A DNA stretch of 64,000 bases, taken from positions 205,282 to 269,281 of the forward strand of contig NZ_LN648873.1 in assembly GCF_000826185.2 (NCBI RefSeq), read 5' to 3'. The notes beneath the pieces were generated by a model. That model made no database searches. It had not been told where the DNA came from and worked only from the letters and a program-made list of their open reading frames with translations. The DNA comes from Microbacterium gorillae (lineage in GTDB: Bacteria; Actinomycetota; Actinomycetes; Actinomycetales; Microbacteriaceae). Made by a program: the position numbers and the translations under genes. Within the stretch, counting starts at the first letter, position 1; the number at the start of each line of letters is the position of its first letter. Shown piece after piece: positions 53,964-63,012 of the stretch.

Positions 53964-56948
53964 GTGGCGACCAGCGCCCGATCGGGTTCCCTCACCGACC
54001 TCGCCCGCCGCGGATTCAGCGAGCTGAGCGCGGCGAACGAGATGCTCGATGAGCTCGCCACCGCCACCGGCCTGTCGCGCGAGACGATCCTCGTGTCCGC
54101 TCCCGAGGCGGCGGACCCGGACGCCGCGCTGCGCGCCATCATGCGCGTCGTCCGTCGCGACGGGGACCGCGCTCGCGCGGACCGCCTCACCGCGGACAGC
54201 ATCGCGAACCTGTGGCGCACCCTGGGCGCCTCGGACGGCCTCGCCGACTTCGCCTACCGCCACCCCGAGCAGCTGGTGCTGCTGGCGGGCGTCCCGAGCG
54301 CACTTCCGGAGGAAGGCGAGATGGCCGACGTGTTCACTGCGGCGCTCGGCATCGTCGACGGATTCGCGGCGTCCGGTGACGAGTCCGCCTGGAACGACCT
54401 GCGGGTGTCGTACCGCCGCCAACTCGCTCGCATCGCGACGTGGGACTTGGCGCAGGAAGACCCGATCGCGGCGGTCTCTGACGTCAGCGCGGCCCTTGCG
54501 GACCTCGCCGGAGCCGCCATCGAGGCCTCCCTCGCCGTTGCTCGCACCCGCGTCGCCGCTCGGGCACGCTTCTCCCGGGCCGAGGTCGACGCCACGCGGC
54601 TCGCCATCATCGGCATGGGCAAGACCGGCGCCCGCGAGCTGAACTACGTCAGCGACGTCGATGTGATCTACGTCGCCGAGTCCGCGGACGAGAACGTGCT
54701 CAGCCAGGCCCGTGCGATCGACGTGGCCACCGCTCTCGCCGTCGAGACGATGCGCGGCGTGTCCGGCATGGAACGCGAGCCGGCGCTGTGGGAGGTCGAC
54801 GCGAACCTCCGTCCGGAGGGAAAGCAGGGCGCCCTCGTGCGCAGCCTGGAATCGCACGTGACGTACTACGACCGCTGGGCGGCCAGCTGGGAGTTCCAGG
54901 CCCTGCTGAAGGCCCGTCCCATCGCCGGTGACCCGGACCTCGGTGACGCCTACATCGCCGCCGTTCGGCCGAAGGTGTGGCAGAGCTCCGGGCGCGACAA
55001 CTTCGTCGAGAGCGTGCAGCGCATGCGCAAGCGCGTGACGGACAACATCCCCGCCGACGAGGTCGACCATCAGCTGAAGCTCGGGCCCGGGGGACTGCGA
55101 GACGTCGAGTTCACCGTTCAGCTGCTGCAACTCGTGCACGGGCGTCACGACGAGTCCATCCGGGACCGAGGGACGCTCGACGCGCTCGATTCCCTCGTCG
55201 CCGAGGGATACATCGGACGAGAAGACGCCGCGGTGTTCGCCCGCGACTATCGAATCCTGCGTGTTCTCGAGCACCGGCTGCAGCTGCGTCAGCTCCGCCG
55301 CACCCATCTGATGCCGGACAGTGCGGAGGGGATGCGATTCCTCGCCCGCGCTTCCCAGCTCGCCGAGACGGGCCCCGCCGTCCAGAGTCTCTGGGAGCGC
55401 GTCAAGCGGGAGATCCGAGAGATCCACGTGCGGCTGTTCTACCGGCCGCTGCTGTCCGCTGTCGCGGCCCTCGGCACGGATGAGCTCGTGCTGACCAGCG
55501 AGCAGGCCCGCGATCGACTCGCCGCCATCGGCTTCGCGGACCCCGCCGGTGCCCTGCGCCACATCGCGGCACTCACCGCCGGATTGAGCCGCAAGGCCAC
55601 GATCCAACGGCACCTCATGCCGGTGATGCTGCTGTGGTTCAGCGACGGCGTCGACCCGGACTACGGGCTGCTCGCGTTCCGGCGCATCTCGGAACGACTG
55701 GGGGACTCGCCCTGGTTCCTGCGCATGCTGCGCGACTCCTCGGCCGCCGCCCAGCACCTCACGCAGGTGCTGTCCAGCTCACGATACGTCGGTGAACTGA
55801 TGGAGTGGATTCCGGAATCGGTCGCCTGGCTCGACGATGACGCGGCGCTGCGTCCGCGCGGCTCCGTCGCGCTGCTGGATGAGGCGCGGGCGATCCAGAA
55901 GCGGCACGCGACCATCGAGAGCGCGATGCGCGCGGTCCGCGCCCTCCGGCGTCGGGAGCTGCTGCGCACGGCGATGGGCGCACTCCTGGACGTCCTCACG
56001 ATCGAGGACGTCGCCGAGGCGCTCACCTCGATCACCGAAGCGACCATCCAGGCGACGCTGCGCGCGGTGTTCCGCGAGGTCGTTCCCCCGGAATCGGACA
56101 CCCTCGATTTCACCGTGATCGCGATGGGTCGCTTCGGGGGACGAGAGCTGGGCTTCGGTTCGGACGCGGACGTCATGTTCGTCTTCGACCCGCAGGAGGT
56201 CGACCCGCAGGAGGCCACCACGCTCTCCCTGCGCATCGTGGCCGAGCTCCGTCGCCTGAGCGAGGACCCGCGGGTGCCCCTCGATCTCGATGCCGATCTG
56301 CGACCGGAGGGGCGCAACGGCCCGCTCGCGCGATCGTACGACGCGTACGTCGAGTACTACGCGCGATGGTCCGAACCCTGGGAGGCGCAGGCGCTGCTGC
56401 GCGCCGAAGCGTCCGCGGGCAGCCGAGCGCTGACGGCGAAGTTCATGGCCCTCGCCGACTCCGTCCGGTACCCGGTCGACGTCGATGAGCGCACGATCCG
56501 GGAGATCAAGCGGATCAAGGCGCGGGTCGAGAGCGAGCGCCTGCCGCAGGGTGCCGACCGATCCCGGCATCTCAAACTGGGTCCCGGGTCGCTCAGCGAC
56601 GTGGAGTGGCTCGTGCAGCTGTGGCAGCTGGAGAACGCACACGCCGTGCCCGCGATGCGCACGACGTCCACTCTCGGTGCCCTCGCCGCAGCGGAAGCAG
56701 CCGGCATCGTGGGGGCGGAGGACGCCGAGAAGCTGCGGGAGGCCTGGCTGCTTGCCAGCCGCCTGCGGTCGGCCAACACTCTGCTGACCGGGCGGACCAG
56801 TGACGTGCTGCCGACCGACCGCAAGGCCCTGGACGGCATCGCCCGATTGCTCGGCTATCCGCAGCACTCCGCCACGCAGGTGGAGGAGGACTACCTCGCC
56901 ACCACACGCCGGTCGAGGCGCGTGTTCGACCGGCTCTTCTACGGCTGA
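53964..56948 (+). CDS. glnE: Glutamine synthetase adenylyltransferase/deadenylylase
   Basis: 994 residues in the usual two-half arrangement. The N-terminal nucleotidyltransferase has ELNYVSDVDVIYVAE (about residue 228) and the C-terminal one GFGSDADVMFVFD (about residue 731), each followed by a helical nucleotide-binding region. It modifies glutamine synthetase in response to nitrogen supply. GTG start, 6 nt after glnA2. Confidence 0.95.
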   Translation: MATSARSGSLTDLARRGFSELSAANEMLDELATATGLSRETILVSAPEAADPDAALRAIMRVVRRDGDRARADRLTADSIANLWRTLGASDGLADFAYRHPEQLVLLAGVPSALPEEGEMADVFTAALGIVDGFAASGDESAWNDLRVSYRRQLARIATWDLAQEDPIAAVSDVSAALADLAGAAIEASLAVARTRVAARARFSRAEVDATRLAIIGMGKTGARELNYVSDVDVIYVAESADENVLSQARAIDVATALAVETMRGVSGMEREPALWEVDANLRPEGKQGALVRSLESHVTYYDRWAASWEFQALLKARPIAGDPDLGDAYIAAVRPKVWQSSGRDNFVESVQRMRKRVTDNIPADEVDHQLKLGPGGLRDVEFTVQLLQLVHGRHDESIRDRGTLDALDSLVAEGYIGREDAAVFARDYRILRVLEHRLQLRQLRRTHLMPDSAEGMRFLARASQLAETGPAVQSLWERVKREIREIHVRLFYRPLLSAVAALGTDELVLTSEQARDRLAAIGFADPAGALRHIAALTAGLSRKATIQRHLMPVMLLWFSDGVDPDYGLLAFRRISERLGDSPWFLRMLRDSSAAAQHLTQVLSSSRYVGELMEWIPESVAWLDDDAALRPRGSVALLDEARAIQKRHATIESAMRAVRALRRRELLRTAMGALLDVLTIEDVAEALTSITEATIQATLRAVFREVVPPESDTLDFTVIAMGRFGGRELGFGSDADVMFVFDPQEVDPQEATTLSLRIVAELRRLSEDPRVPLDLDADLRPEGRNGPLARSYDAYVEYYARWSEPWEAQALLRAEASAGSRALTAKFMALADSVRYPVDVDERTIREIKRIKARVESERLPQGADRSRHLKLGPGSLSDVEWLVQLWQLENAHAVPAMRTTSTLGALAAAEAAGIVGAEDAEKLREAWLLASRLRSANTLLTGRTSDVLPTDRKALDGIARLLGYPQHSATQVEEDYLATTRRSRRVFDRLFYG

Positions 56949-56989
56949 GTCGGGGCCATGACCTACGCTCGGTAGTCGGAGGTTTCGTC

Positions 56990-58075
56990 ATGCCGTTGGA
57001 CCCGTTCTTCGCCGAACGATTGCGCGTGCACCGTCGCTATCTGCTGGGGCAGGCGTGGGACGGCGCGCGCGAGAAGGCCACCGCGGCCTGGCACCGGGTT
57101 CGTCCCGGCCATCGGTCCGTGGCCGCATCGGTACCGAACCCGGTCACGCCGACGCCGAAGAAGGCGCGCGGGCCGCACGACACCGCACGCGCGAAGCATC
57201 GTCGCGCCGCCCTGCGCTGGGATGCCAAGGAGCTGGAGACGGTCGGAGCAGTCGGACCGGAGGTGTCGATCTCGGAGCATGTCGTTCCCGTACCCGGCTA
57301 CCCGGACGTGCGCCTGCGGGTGTACCGACCGCTCACCTCCATCGAGCAGACGCTGCCGGTGGTCCTGGCGTTCTTCGGCGGGGCGTTCCGCATCGGCGGC
57401 ATCGACTATCCGACGACCGACGCGGCGTATCGCCGCCGGACCGCCGACGCGGGGGTCGTCACGATCGCCGTGGACTACGCGCTGGCTCCGGAGCACCGGT
57501 TCCCGACGCAGATCGAGCAGGGCTATGCGGCGCTGTGCTGGGTGCGCGACCACGCGGACGCGCTGGAGGTGCGCGCCGACCGGATCGCGGTGCAGGGCAC
57601 GTCCGCCGGCGGCTGCATCGCGGCCGCCGTGACGCTGATGAATCGCGATCGCGGGGGAGCGCCGCTCGCTCTGCAGGTGCTTGAGGTTCCGGTCGTCGAG
57701 CTGACCGGCCGGACGGTGGACTTCCGGGCGACGTGGGCGCTTGGCATCCCGATGTTCATCGCGGTCAAGGAGCTGCTGTCGGTCGCGAAGACCTACCTCG
57801 GCGACCGTTCTCGCGCCACCGATCTGTACGCCTCACCGCTGCTGGCGAGCAGCCACGCCGGTCTGCCGCCGGCCGTGATCCTCACGGCCGAGTACGACCC
57901 GCTGCGCGGTAACGGCGACGCCTACGGCGCCGCGCTGCGCAAGGCCGGCATCGACGCCAGCGTGGTTCGGTACCAGGGTGTCAACCACGACGTCGCGATC
58001 TTCCTCGGCGCGCTTCCCGCCGCCCGCCGCTGGCACGCGGACGTCGTCTCCGCCCTGCGCCGCCTGCACGCCTGA
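56990..58075 (+). CDS. Alpha/beta hydrolase (hormone-sensitive-lipase-like esterase)
   Basis: 361 residues. The nucleophile is in QGTSAGGCIAAAV, the acid in TAEYDPLRGNGDAYG and the His in YQGVNHDVAIF, the HSL-family order. The oxyanion motif reads FFGGAFRIGG where the family normally has HGGGF, so the first His is replaced. The first 90 residues are an extra basic segment. It lies 41 nt after glnE and may be in the same transcript. Confidence 0.85.
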   Translation: MPLDPFFAERLRVHRRYLLGQAWDGAREKATAAWHRVRPGHRSVAASVPNPVTPTPKKARGPHDTARAKHRRAALRWDAKELETVGAVGPEVSISEHVVPVPGYPDVRLRVYRPLTSIEQTLPVVLAFFGGAFRIGGIDYPTTDAAYRRRTADAGVVTIAVDYALAPEHRFPTQIEQGYAALCWVRDHADALEVRADRIAVQGTSAGGCIAAAVTLMNRDRGGAPLALQVLEVPVVELTGRTVDFRATWALGIPMFIAVKELLSVAKTYLGDRSRATDLYASPLLASSHAGLPPAVILTAEYDPLRGNGDAYGAALRKAGIDASVVRYQGVNHDVAIFLGALPAARRWHADVVSALRRLHA

Positions 58076-58089
58076 GATTGGGCTGTCGT

Positions 58090-58674
58090 TCAGTACCCGA
58101 GCAGCTGCTTGGCGATGCTGATGGCTTGTTCGGGGGTGGTGGGCTGATCGGCGCTGAGGCTCGCGCCGCCGATACTGATCTCGACCTCGGGCGTCTCGAT
58201 CTTCGTGATCAGAACAGTCGCCGACTCCGGACTGGCGTCGAGGTAGTAGGCGATCCCTCCATGCTGCGCCAGGACGGCGTCCTCAACCACGGTCAGGCCG
58301 CCGGCGATCAGGTCTTCGACTGCGGTGACCTCGAGATCGTTGGAAGCGAAGTTGGCCCCGAAGTTGCTCTCGCCGAACGATTCGAGCGTCGTGTGCCACT
58401 CGCACGATGCGCCGCGCTCATCCACGAAGTTGCGTTCCTCCGGCTCCAGTCCCTCGATGAGGGGACCGACCACCGCGGCCACGTCGTCGCAACTGTCGAT
58501 CAGCGTGAAGACGACATAGCCCTCCTCGTCCAGTTCCACCCCGGCCGGTACCTTTTCGGCGGGCGCCGGTTCGGCCGGTTGCGGAGCGGCCGGAACCGCG
58601 GTCGGACCGGCGGAGCATCCGACCAGAGCGAGCACGAGGGCGAGAACCGGAAGGACGACGGCGCGGCGGAGCAT
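58090..58674 (-). CDS. Lipoprotein of unknown function
   Basis: 194 residues. Lipobox LVGC (Cys20), then a Pro/Ala spacer to about residue 42. The mature domain has two Cys (DSCDDV and ASCEWH) that could form a disulfide. Not recognised as a named family. It is convergent with the hydrolase gene. Confidence 0.75.
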   Translation of the reverse strand: MLRRAVVLPVLALVLALVGCSAGPTAVPAAPQPAEPAPAEKVPAGVELDEEGYVVFTLIDSCDDVAAVVGPLIEGLEPEERNFVDERGASCEWHTTLESFGESNFGANFASNDLEVTAVEDLIAGGLTVVEDAVLAQHGGIAYYLDASPESATVLITKIETPEVEISIGGASLSADQPTTPEQAISIAKQLLGY

Positions 58675-58716
58675 GGATCGAGCCTAACCTCTCCCCGTCA
58701 CACGTCGGTGAACGAC

Positions 58717-58751
58717 GGAACGGCCCCGCAGCCACGCTGCGGGGCCGTTCC
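58717..58751 (-). terminator. Terminator belonging to the glnA1 3' end
   Basis: GGAACGGCCCCGCAGC pairs over 16 nt with its complement around CAC. It lies 9 nt downstream (minus strand) of the glnA1 remnant stop at 58761 and is probably the original terminator of that gene, left in place when the element inserted. Confidence 0.85.
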
Positions 58752-58760
58752 GGATCGGGG

Positions 58761-58786
58761 TCAAACGCCGTAGTAGAGCTCGAACT
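58761..58786 (-). other. 3' remnant of glnA1: candidate attL
   Basis: Reading the minus strand, the last codons are FELYYGV then TGA, the C-terminal end expected of a type I glutamine synthetase. Directly upstream the frame has TAG (at 58785-58787), so nothing before it can be part of the gene. glnA1 is normally next to glnE and glnA2 in actinobacteria but is otherwise absent here. The simplest reading is that an element integrated at the 3' end of glnA1, left this duplicate of the target, and carried the intact gene beyond 64000. Core about 26 nt. Confidence 0.6.
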
Positions 58787-58906
58787 ATCCGTGGGGTCTT
58801 GGGTGGTGACGGGGATGGGTGAGTTCCGCGGAATCACGCGCTTCGCTTGATGTGAGCGAACGCGTCGACACGCGCACCGCTGAGACTTTTGCGGACCAAA
58901 TGCGGA

Positions 58907-59440
58907 CTAACGGGTGGATACGGCGAGACCCACCCTGCTCCAGTCGATGCTCATGACAGACATGCACGCGTCGAAGAGACGTTGCGCGATCGCAAAGAGG
59001 TCTGCCTGGTCGACTGTGTCGATTGCGTCTGGGTAGCGTGGGTGAAACACGGCGGAGCGACCGTTCGCGTCATTGCCGAGGATGACGCTGTGGAGCATCT
59101 TGTTTCGAGCGACGAGGGCGTCGGTGGCCTGCTCAAGTACGCTCAGCGCAAGATCGTCGGGGTCGGCGGACCGGCTTACTAGTTTGCGCATGGCATTGAC
59201 GATGTCGGATGACTTCATTCGGTGGACATCCGACACGAGCGGTTCGGCGACATCAGGGTGATCGGACATCATCATGCACGATTGAGAGATGGCATGTTCG
59301 AGCCAAGCCGCCCAATAAGCGATAAGGCCGAGCATCTCGGCGCCTTGGTTGGCAAGCGGCTGGGTTAGGGCTGTCCACTCCGCGCCGAAGCCGTCTCGCC
59401 ACTCAATGACTCCGTCGACTTCACGGCGTTCCATTCTCAT
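58907..59440 (-). CDS. Element-encoded protein with HEPN-type RNxxxH motif
   Basis: 177 residues, mostly helical. The segment ALVARNKMLHSVILG (Arg112, His117) matches the Rx4-6H RNase motif of HEPN domains, with the Asn that usually follows the Arg. HEPN RNases act in many toxin and anti-phage systems. I recognise no other domain, and the rest of the fold is not proved. The ATG at 59440 overlaps the stop of the upstream lipoprotein gene by 4 nt (ATGA), so the two are made together. It is the last gene before the att site, a common place for accessory genes. Confidence 0.6.
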   Translation of the reverse strand: MRMERREVDGVIEWRDGFGAEWTALTQPLANQGAEMLGLIAYWAAWLEHAISQSCMMMSDHPDVAEPLVSDVHRMKSSDIVNAMRKLVSRSADPDDLALSVLEQATDALVARNKMLHSVILGNDANGRSAVFHPRYPDAIDTVDQADLFAIAQRLFDACMSVMSIDWSRVGLAVSTR

Positions 59441-60108
59441 GGTTGTCCCTGGCCAGGCCAAGCAGCGACGTCGAACGTTCGATTGACCATCCAGTAGGAA
59501 TTCGTGAAGGCGGTGAACTCGTAAGTCGTGAAGGAAACCTTGCACTCAGTGCTGGTATTCAGAGGCGGGTTGTCGTCCTCGCAGTCGAGCCGAGGTTGTC
59601 CCCAAGCCTCATTCATCGCGGCCGACTCGGGACTCTCGCCGGGCTCGAACCAGAACGAGACACCTTGGTCGATGTCCCTGTCCGGCCATGCGTCTTGAAT
59701 GCGGGCGACCGTCACCACCGACGTCATAGTGGCGGTCCGCCAGCCATCGTCGGAAGTAATTGTCGGTGGTTGAGCGATAGTGAGCGCGAAATCTGAAGCT
59801 CGAAGATCAGAGTTGACGAACGACTTGCCAATTGGGTGAGCGACCTGCTGGCCGAACCCAATTCGTTCATTTAGCCAGTAGTCGCGCTCAGGCCAGACAC
59901 CGTCCGTCGGCACCCAGCTGGGTATGGTGGCCGGCGGTTCCGTCGAGGGCACCGCCGTGGTGGTGGTGTCGTTTGACGTCGGCGACGCCCCCGAGTTGGC
60001 TGTTTTCGCCTCCTGCGGTGTCGACGGCACCTGTATCGCACATCCGACCAGAGTGAGGGCGAGGGCCGGGATTAGCGCTACGTGGGGCGAACGCCGCGAG
60101 AAGTTCAT
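59437..60108 (-). CDS. Element-encoded lipoprotein
   Basis: 223 residues. Signal ending in LVGC (Cys23), a Ser/Thr/Pro spacer to about residue 60, then an exported domain (DYWLNERIGFGQQVAHPIGK, WFEPGESPESAAMNEAWGQP) with a C-terminal Cys pair (RLDCEDD and STECKVS). Family unknown. Exported lipoproteins in prophages often block superinfection; that is only a suggestion here. The start lies 41 nt after the HTH gene, and the stop overlaps the HEPN-like gene. Confidence 0.72.
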   Translation of the reverse strand: MNFSRRSPHVALIPALALTLVGCAIQVPSTPQEAKTANSGASPTSNDTTTTAVPSTEPPATIPSWVPTDGVWPERDYWLNERIGFGQQVAHPIGKSFVNSDLRASDFALTIAQPPTITSDDGWRTATMTSVVTVARIQDAWPDRDIDQGVSFWFEPGESPESAAMNEAWGQPRLDCEDDNPPLNTSTECKVSFTTYEFTAFTNSYWMVNRTFDVAAWPGQGQP

Positions 60109-60149
60109 GCCTGCATGATGGCATGTCCGGCGGACACGATAGTGCCGCG

Positions 60150-60392
60150 TCACCAGGTGTGTGCGCGCCGGCCACCATAGTGGGACCGCGCCGGCCGTTC
60201 CCAGATGTCGATGGGCTTCTCCTGCTCGGCGCGCAACGCCTCGCGAACCTCCGATGCGAGGAATCGATGGTGTGTGCCAATCCGGTATGTCGGCACAGCG
60301 CCTGTGTTTGCGAGGCGGTACACGTACGCGCGGCTGCATTGAAGCATCGTCGCTAGTTCCGCGGCCGTCAGGAACCGCTCGGGCTCGTCCAT
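60150..60392 (-). CDS. Excisionase/AlpA-like helix-turn-helix protein
   Basis: 80 residues. FLTAAELATMLQCSRAYVYR and LANTGAVPTYRIGTHHRFLA form the winged MerR/Xis-type HTH of the excisionase family. In integrated elements such proteins direct excision or regulate the integrase. No integrase gene is next to it. Confidence 0.83.
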   Translation of the reverse strand: MDEPERFLTAAELATMLQCSRAYVYRLANTGAVPTYRIGTHHRFLASEVREALRAEQEKPIDIWERPARSHYGGRRAHTW

Positions 60393-60436
60393 GCTCTCGA
60401 TGATACGAACCCGAGCAGATCACCTGACGCGCGTCC

Positions 60437-61114
60437 TTACGCGCTGCCCGCTACCCGGTGAACTTTGCCCGATGAGTTCACGCCGACCCAGTCCAGGCCT
60501 TCGCCAGAGTGGGGCGGTAGCGACTCGAAGAAGTGCCCGTCATCGGTGATGGTCATGCTGTAGATCCCGGCCCCGATTTCGGCTCGGCCGTCGCCGACTG
60601 TGATGCTTCCGCTGGTGTCGGAGAACAGGCCCACGAAGTTCTGCGCGTTCTGCTGGAGCTTCGCCCCGGCGGGGAACTCGATGCGCGAGTTCTGGATGAC
60701 CATGTCACCTGACGCGCCGGAAACGGTGACCTTTCCTGCGCCCGCGCCGGGTTCGAGGGTCACGCCGGTCCCGACCTTGATCTTTCCGCCGGCGAGAACC
60801 GACAGGATGCCTTTGACGTCCACGGGGCCGATGAGTGTCGCGCGTCCGGTCGCGGTGAGGTCTCCTGCCATGTCGACGTCTCCGTCGATCTTCCCGTTTC
60901 CGATCAGGAACCATTCGCCATCGACGTAGAGCAACCCTCCGCCGGTGATGCGGAGGTATCCGCCGTCATCGATCTTGATACCACCTCCGTCGTGGAAGCG
61001 GACACCGCCGCGACCGACCGCGGCGTTTTCGAGCATCGTGTTCGCTTGGAGCCTGTGCACGTCGCTCTGTAGTTTTCGGAGTTCGGCGTAGAGGTCGGAA
61101 AGGTCATCAGCCAT
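60437..61114 (-). CDS. Phage tail-fibre/minor-tail-like protein
   Basis: 225 residues. A short coiled coil (DLSDLYAELRKLQSDVHRLQ) is followed by Gly-rich beta repeats (GGGIKIDDGGYLRITGGG, GNGKIDGDVDMAGDLTATGR, GKIKVGTGVTLEPGAGAGKV), the look of trimeric beta-helical fibre or spike proteins of actinobacteriophages. Receptor binding is inferred. The start overlaps the upstream gene by 8 nt. Confidence 0.7.
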   Translation of the reverse strand: MADDLSDLYAELRKLQSDVHRLQANTMLENAAVGRGGVRFHDGGGIKIDDGGYLRITGGGLLYVDGEWFLIGNGKIDGDVDMAGDLTATGRATLIGPVDVKGILSVLAGGKIKVGTGVTLEPGAGAGKVTVSGASGDMVIQNSRIEFPAGAKLQQNAQNFVGLFSDTSGSITVGDGRAEIGAGIYSMTITDDGHFFESLPPHSGEGLDWVGVNSSGKVHRVAGSA

Positions 61115-61697
61115 GGTCGGGTTCCTTTGGTTCGTTGTCGGGCTGGTCGGGTCGGCGTTCGAGTGCTGCGGCGGCGTTGAGTAGAGCGCGGCGCCGGGCG
61201 GCGGCGTCGCGGAGTCGCGCGGCGATCAAGGGTGCGGCGCGGCGGTGTTCGTCCCACAGCGCCGTGAGGTAGCTCGTCACGTGGGACTGGGTCTGCTGCG
61301 CGAGCCGGTCGAGGTCGCGAGCGACGAGCGTGCGTGCGGTGATCGTGGCGGCGACAGTCGCGCTCGACGCGGTCGCGGCGGGAATGTAGCCGGTGATCCA
61401 TCGTTCGTTCGGTGTCCACCCGAACGGCTCGCTGGGGCCGCTGTACGGCCACCAGACGACGCCGCGCATCAACTGGTCGTCGGTGGCTGTGACATCGGCA
61501 CGCAGGGCCGTCCAGTCGACGACGGGGAGTGTGATGGTGGTGGCATCGTGGATCATGCGGTCGAGGTCGAGCGCGTCGAGTTGGGCGAGGGTGGCGCGCT
61601 CGATGACGCTGCGTGCGCGGTGCTCTCGCGAGTCGAGTTCGTCGGCGAGGGTAGTGCGGGAGAACAGCCGTTCGGTCACAGCGACTGTCGGTGTCAT
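61107..61697 (-). CDS. Element protein of unknown function
   Basis: 196 residues, Ala/Arg-rich, mainly helical. Contains a Trp-rich middle (GVVWWPYSGPSEPFGWTPNE) and a basic C terminus. AAAGGAA about nine bases before the ATG at 61697 supports the start. Placed between the capsid and fibre genes, it could be a head-tail or tail component, but no family is recognised. Confidence 0.6.
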   Translation of the reverse strand: MTPTVAVTERLFSRTTLADELDSREHRARSVIERATLAQLDALDLDRMIHDATTITLPVVDWTALRADVTATDDQLMRGVVWWPYSGPSEPFGWTPNERWITGYIPAATASSATVAATITARTLVARDLDRLAQQTQSHVTSYLTALWDEHRRAAPLIAARLRDAAARRRALLNAAAALERRPDQPDNEPKEPDHG

Positions 61698-61847
61698 GGT
61701 GGTGGTTCCTTTCACCAGTTCTGGCCGGGGCGGCGCGGTGCTCGCGGCGGCGGGGTCGATAAACGCGGCTGGGGGCGCGGCACACGTGTGTGTGAGGGGC
61801 GCGTGCTGGCGCGGCTCACGTGTGTGTGAGGCGGTCGGGAATGCGTG

Positions 61848-61885
61848 CGCCCGCCTGCCGGTCGGAGAGGGTCGGCAGGCGGGCG
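61848..61885 (-). terminator. Hairpin downstream of the capsid gene
   Basis: CGCCCGCCTGCCG pairs over 13 nt with its complement around 12 nt. A second hairpin (GGGGCGCCC/GGGCGCCCC, 61925-61963) is closer to the capsid stop. The 273-nt gap 61698-61970 also holds two copies of CACGTGTGTGTGAG (about 61789-61830) and no gene. The structures would end or reduce transcription after the capsid gene. Confidence 0.7.
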
Positions 61886-61970
61886 GCGGGTTGGTGTCAG
61901 CCGTCCATGTCTGACACCTGGGTCGGGGCGCCCCCGCTCGCGCGGATTTCCAACGGGCGCCCCGGCCGGG

Positions 61971-62822
61971 TCAGGGGGTCTTGGTGATCTTGACGATGCC
62001 CGCGGCGTGCGGGAATCCGAAGCCGACGCGGCACACTGCACGAATCACGGTCTGGTCGAAGCCGAAGCGGAAGGACTTGTCGACGGCGATCTCCGCGCGT
62101 TCGCGCATGATGATCATGCTGCGGTCGCGAGGAATACCCCAGACGGTCCCCGGGAGCACGTACGGAGACACCACGAGAGGGACACCGAGCACCTGGCGGG
62201 ACGGGCCGTTCTCGGCGCCCTGGCCGAGCAGGAACACGTTCGAGCCGGTGCCGGTTTTGAGCTTGGCGAGTGCCTGAGCGGTCGCGGGGTCGGTGACCCA
62301 TGTCGACGGTTCGGTTCCGACTGCTTCGGCGGCGGCGAGGGCGTCGACCCATGCTTCGAGGGAGGTTGCCGGGTTGGCGTCGATGTGGGTGAATTCGCCG
62401 GTCGGGATGGATTCGAGCCCCGACTGCTGGACGACGTTCGCGCTCTCGGGTCCGAAGAATGCGGCGTCGATCTTCTTGGCGATGTCTCGCGCGAGTGCGA
62501 GTCCGGCGATGCCGGCGGCTGTCGGGTTCGAGTCGTTCGCGATCTCGTTGCTGATGTGTGTCAGCCCCGCGAGCTTCGTCGGCTTGATGTTGATCGAGGC
62601 GCCTGCGGCCTCTGACATCGGGATCTCTTCGTTCTCGGCGACCCATGACGCACTCGGGTCGGTCGTGATGATCGGGAAGCTGATCGATTCGTCGCGGATT
62701 TCCATATACGTGGATGCGGCGATCGCGACCGACTCCGTCTGTAGCGGACGGATGAGCAGTGGGGCGATCGCGGCGCCGGTGAGGACTTTGAGGCTTGGGA
62801 TGTTGGGATGGGTGTCGGGCAT
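61971..62822 (-). CDS. HK97-type phage major capsid protein
   Basis: 283 residues. The N-terminal half (SVAIAASTYMEIRDESISFP, DPSASWVAENEEIPMSEAAG, TKLAGLTHISNEIANDSNPT) is the start of the HK97-fold shell protein after removal of a scaffold domain, and the C-terminal RAEIAVDKSFRFGFDQTVIR and AVCRVGFGFPHAAGIVKITK complete it. GGAAGG seven bases upstream of the ATG at 62822. The scaffold function is encoded separately upstream. Confidence 0.88.
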   Translation of the reverse strand: MPDTHPNIPSLKVLTGAAIAPLLIRPLQTESVAIAASTYMEIRDESISFPIITTDPSASWVAENEEIPMSEAAGASINIKPTKLAGLTHISNEIANDSNPTAAGIAGLALARDIAKKIDAAFFGPESANVVQQSGLESIPTGEFTHIDANPATSLEAWVDALAAAEAVGTEPSTWVTDPATAQALAKLKTGTGSNVFLLGQGAENGPSRQVLGVPLVVSPYVLPGTVWGIPRDRSMIIMRERAEIAVDKSFRFGFDQTVIRAVCRVGFGFPHAAGIVKITKTP

Positions 62823-62940
62823 GATGAGCCTTCCGTGAGAGTGCGCAGACCAGTTGGGATGTGTCCGACGTTCCGCGTCTCGCGTTCTTCGTCGGTGCCC
62901 TCTGGGCGCTTCGGCGGTGGATTCGAGAGAGCCTGCTCAA

Positions 62941-62992
62941 CCAGGAATCCCCGTCAGAATCAAGCGTAGCCAGTTCTGACGGGGTTTCCTGG
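62941..62992 (-). promoter_or_regulatory. Strong hairpin between the scaffold and capsid genes
   Basis: 19-nt arms (62941-62959 and 62974-62992) pair with one mismatch around 14 nt, in the 190-nt gap between the scaffold-like stop (63013) and the capsid start (62822). It could end upstream transcripts, or stabilise or adjust the capsid message. The remaining gap shows no gene. Confidence 0.65.
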
Positions 62993-63012
62993 CGTCACAG
63001 GTGGGCTGTTCG

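Noticed and set aside
52371..55757. A 1128-codon minus-strand open frame
   Set aside because: It is opposite glnA2 and glnE, which are well supported; the frame is a GC-bias shadow with no recognisable domain.
58785..58967. A 60-codon minus-strand frame beside the att site as an integrase tail
   Set aside because: No tyrosine or serine recombinase motif; composition does not resemble an integrase C terminus.
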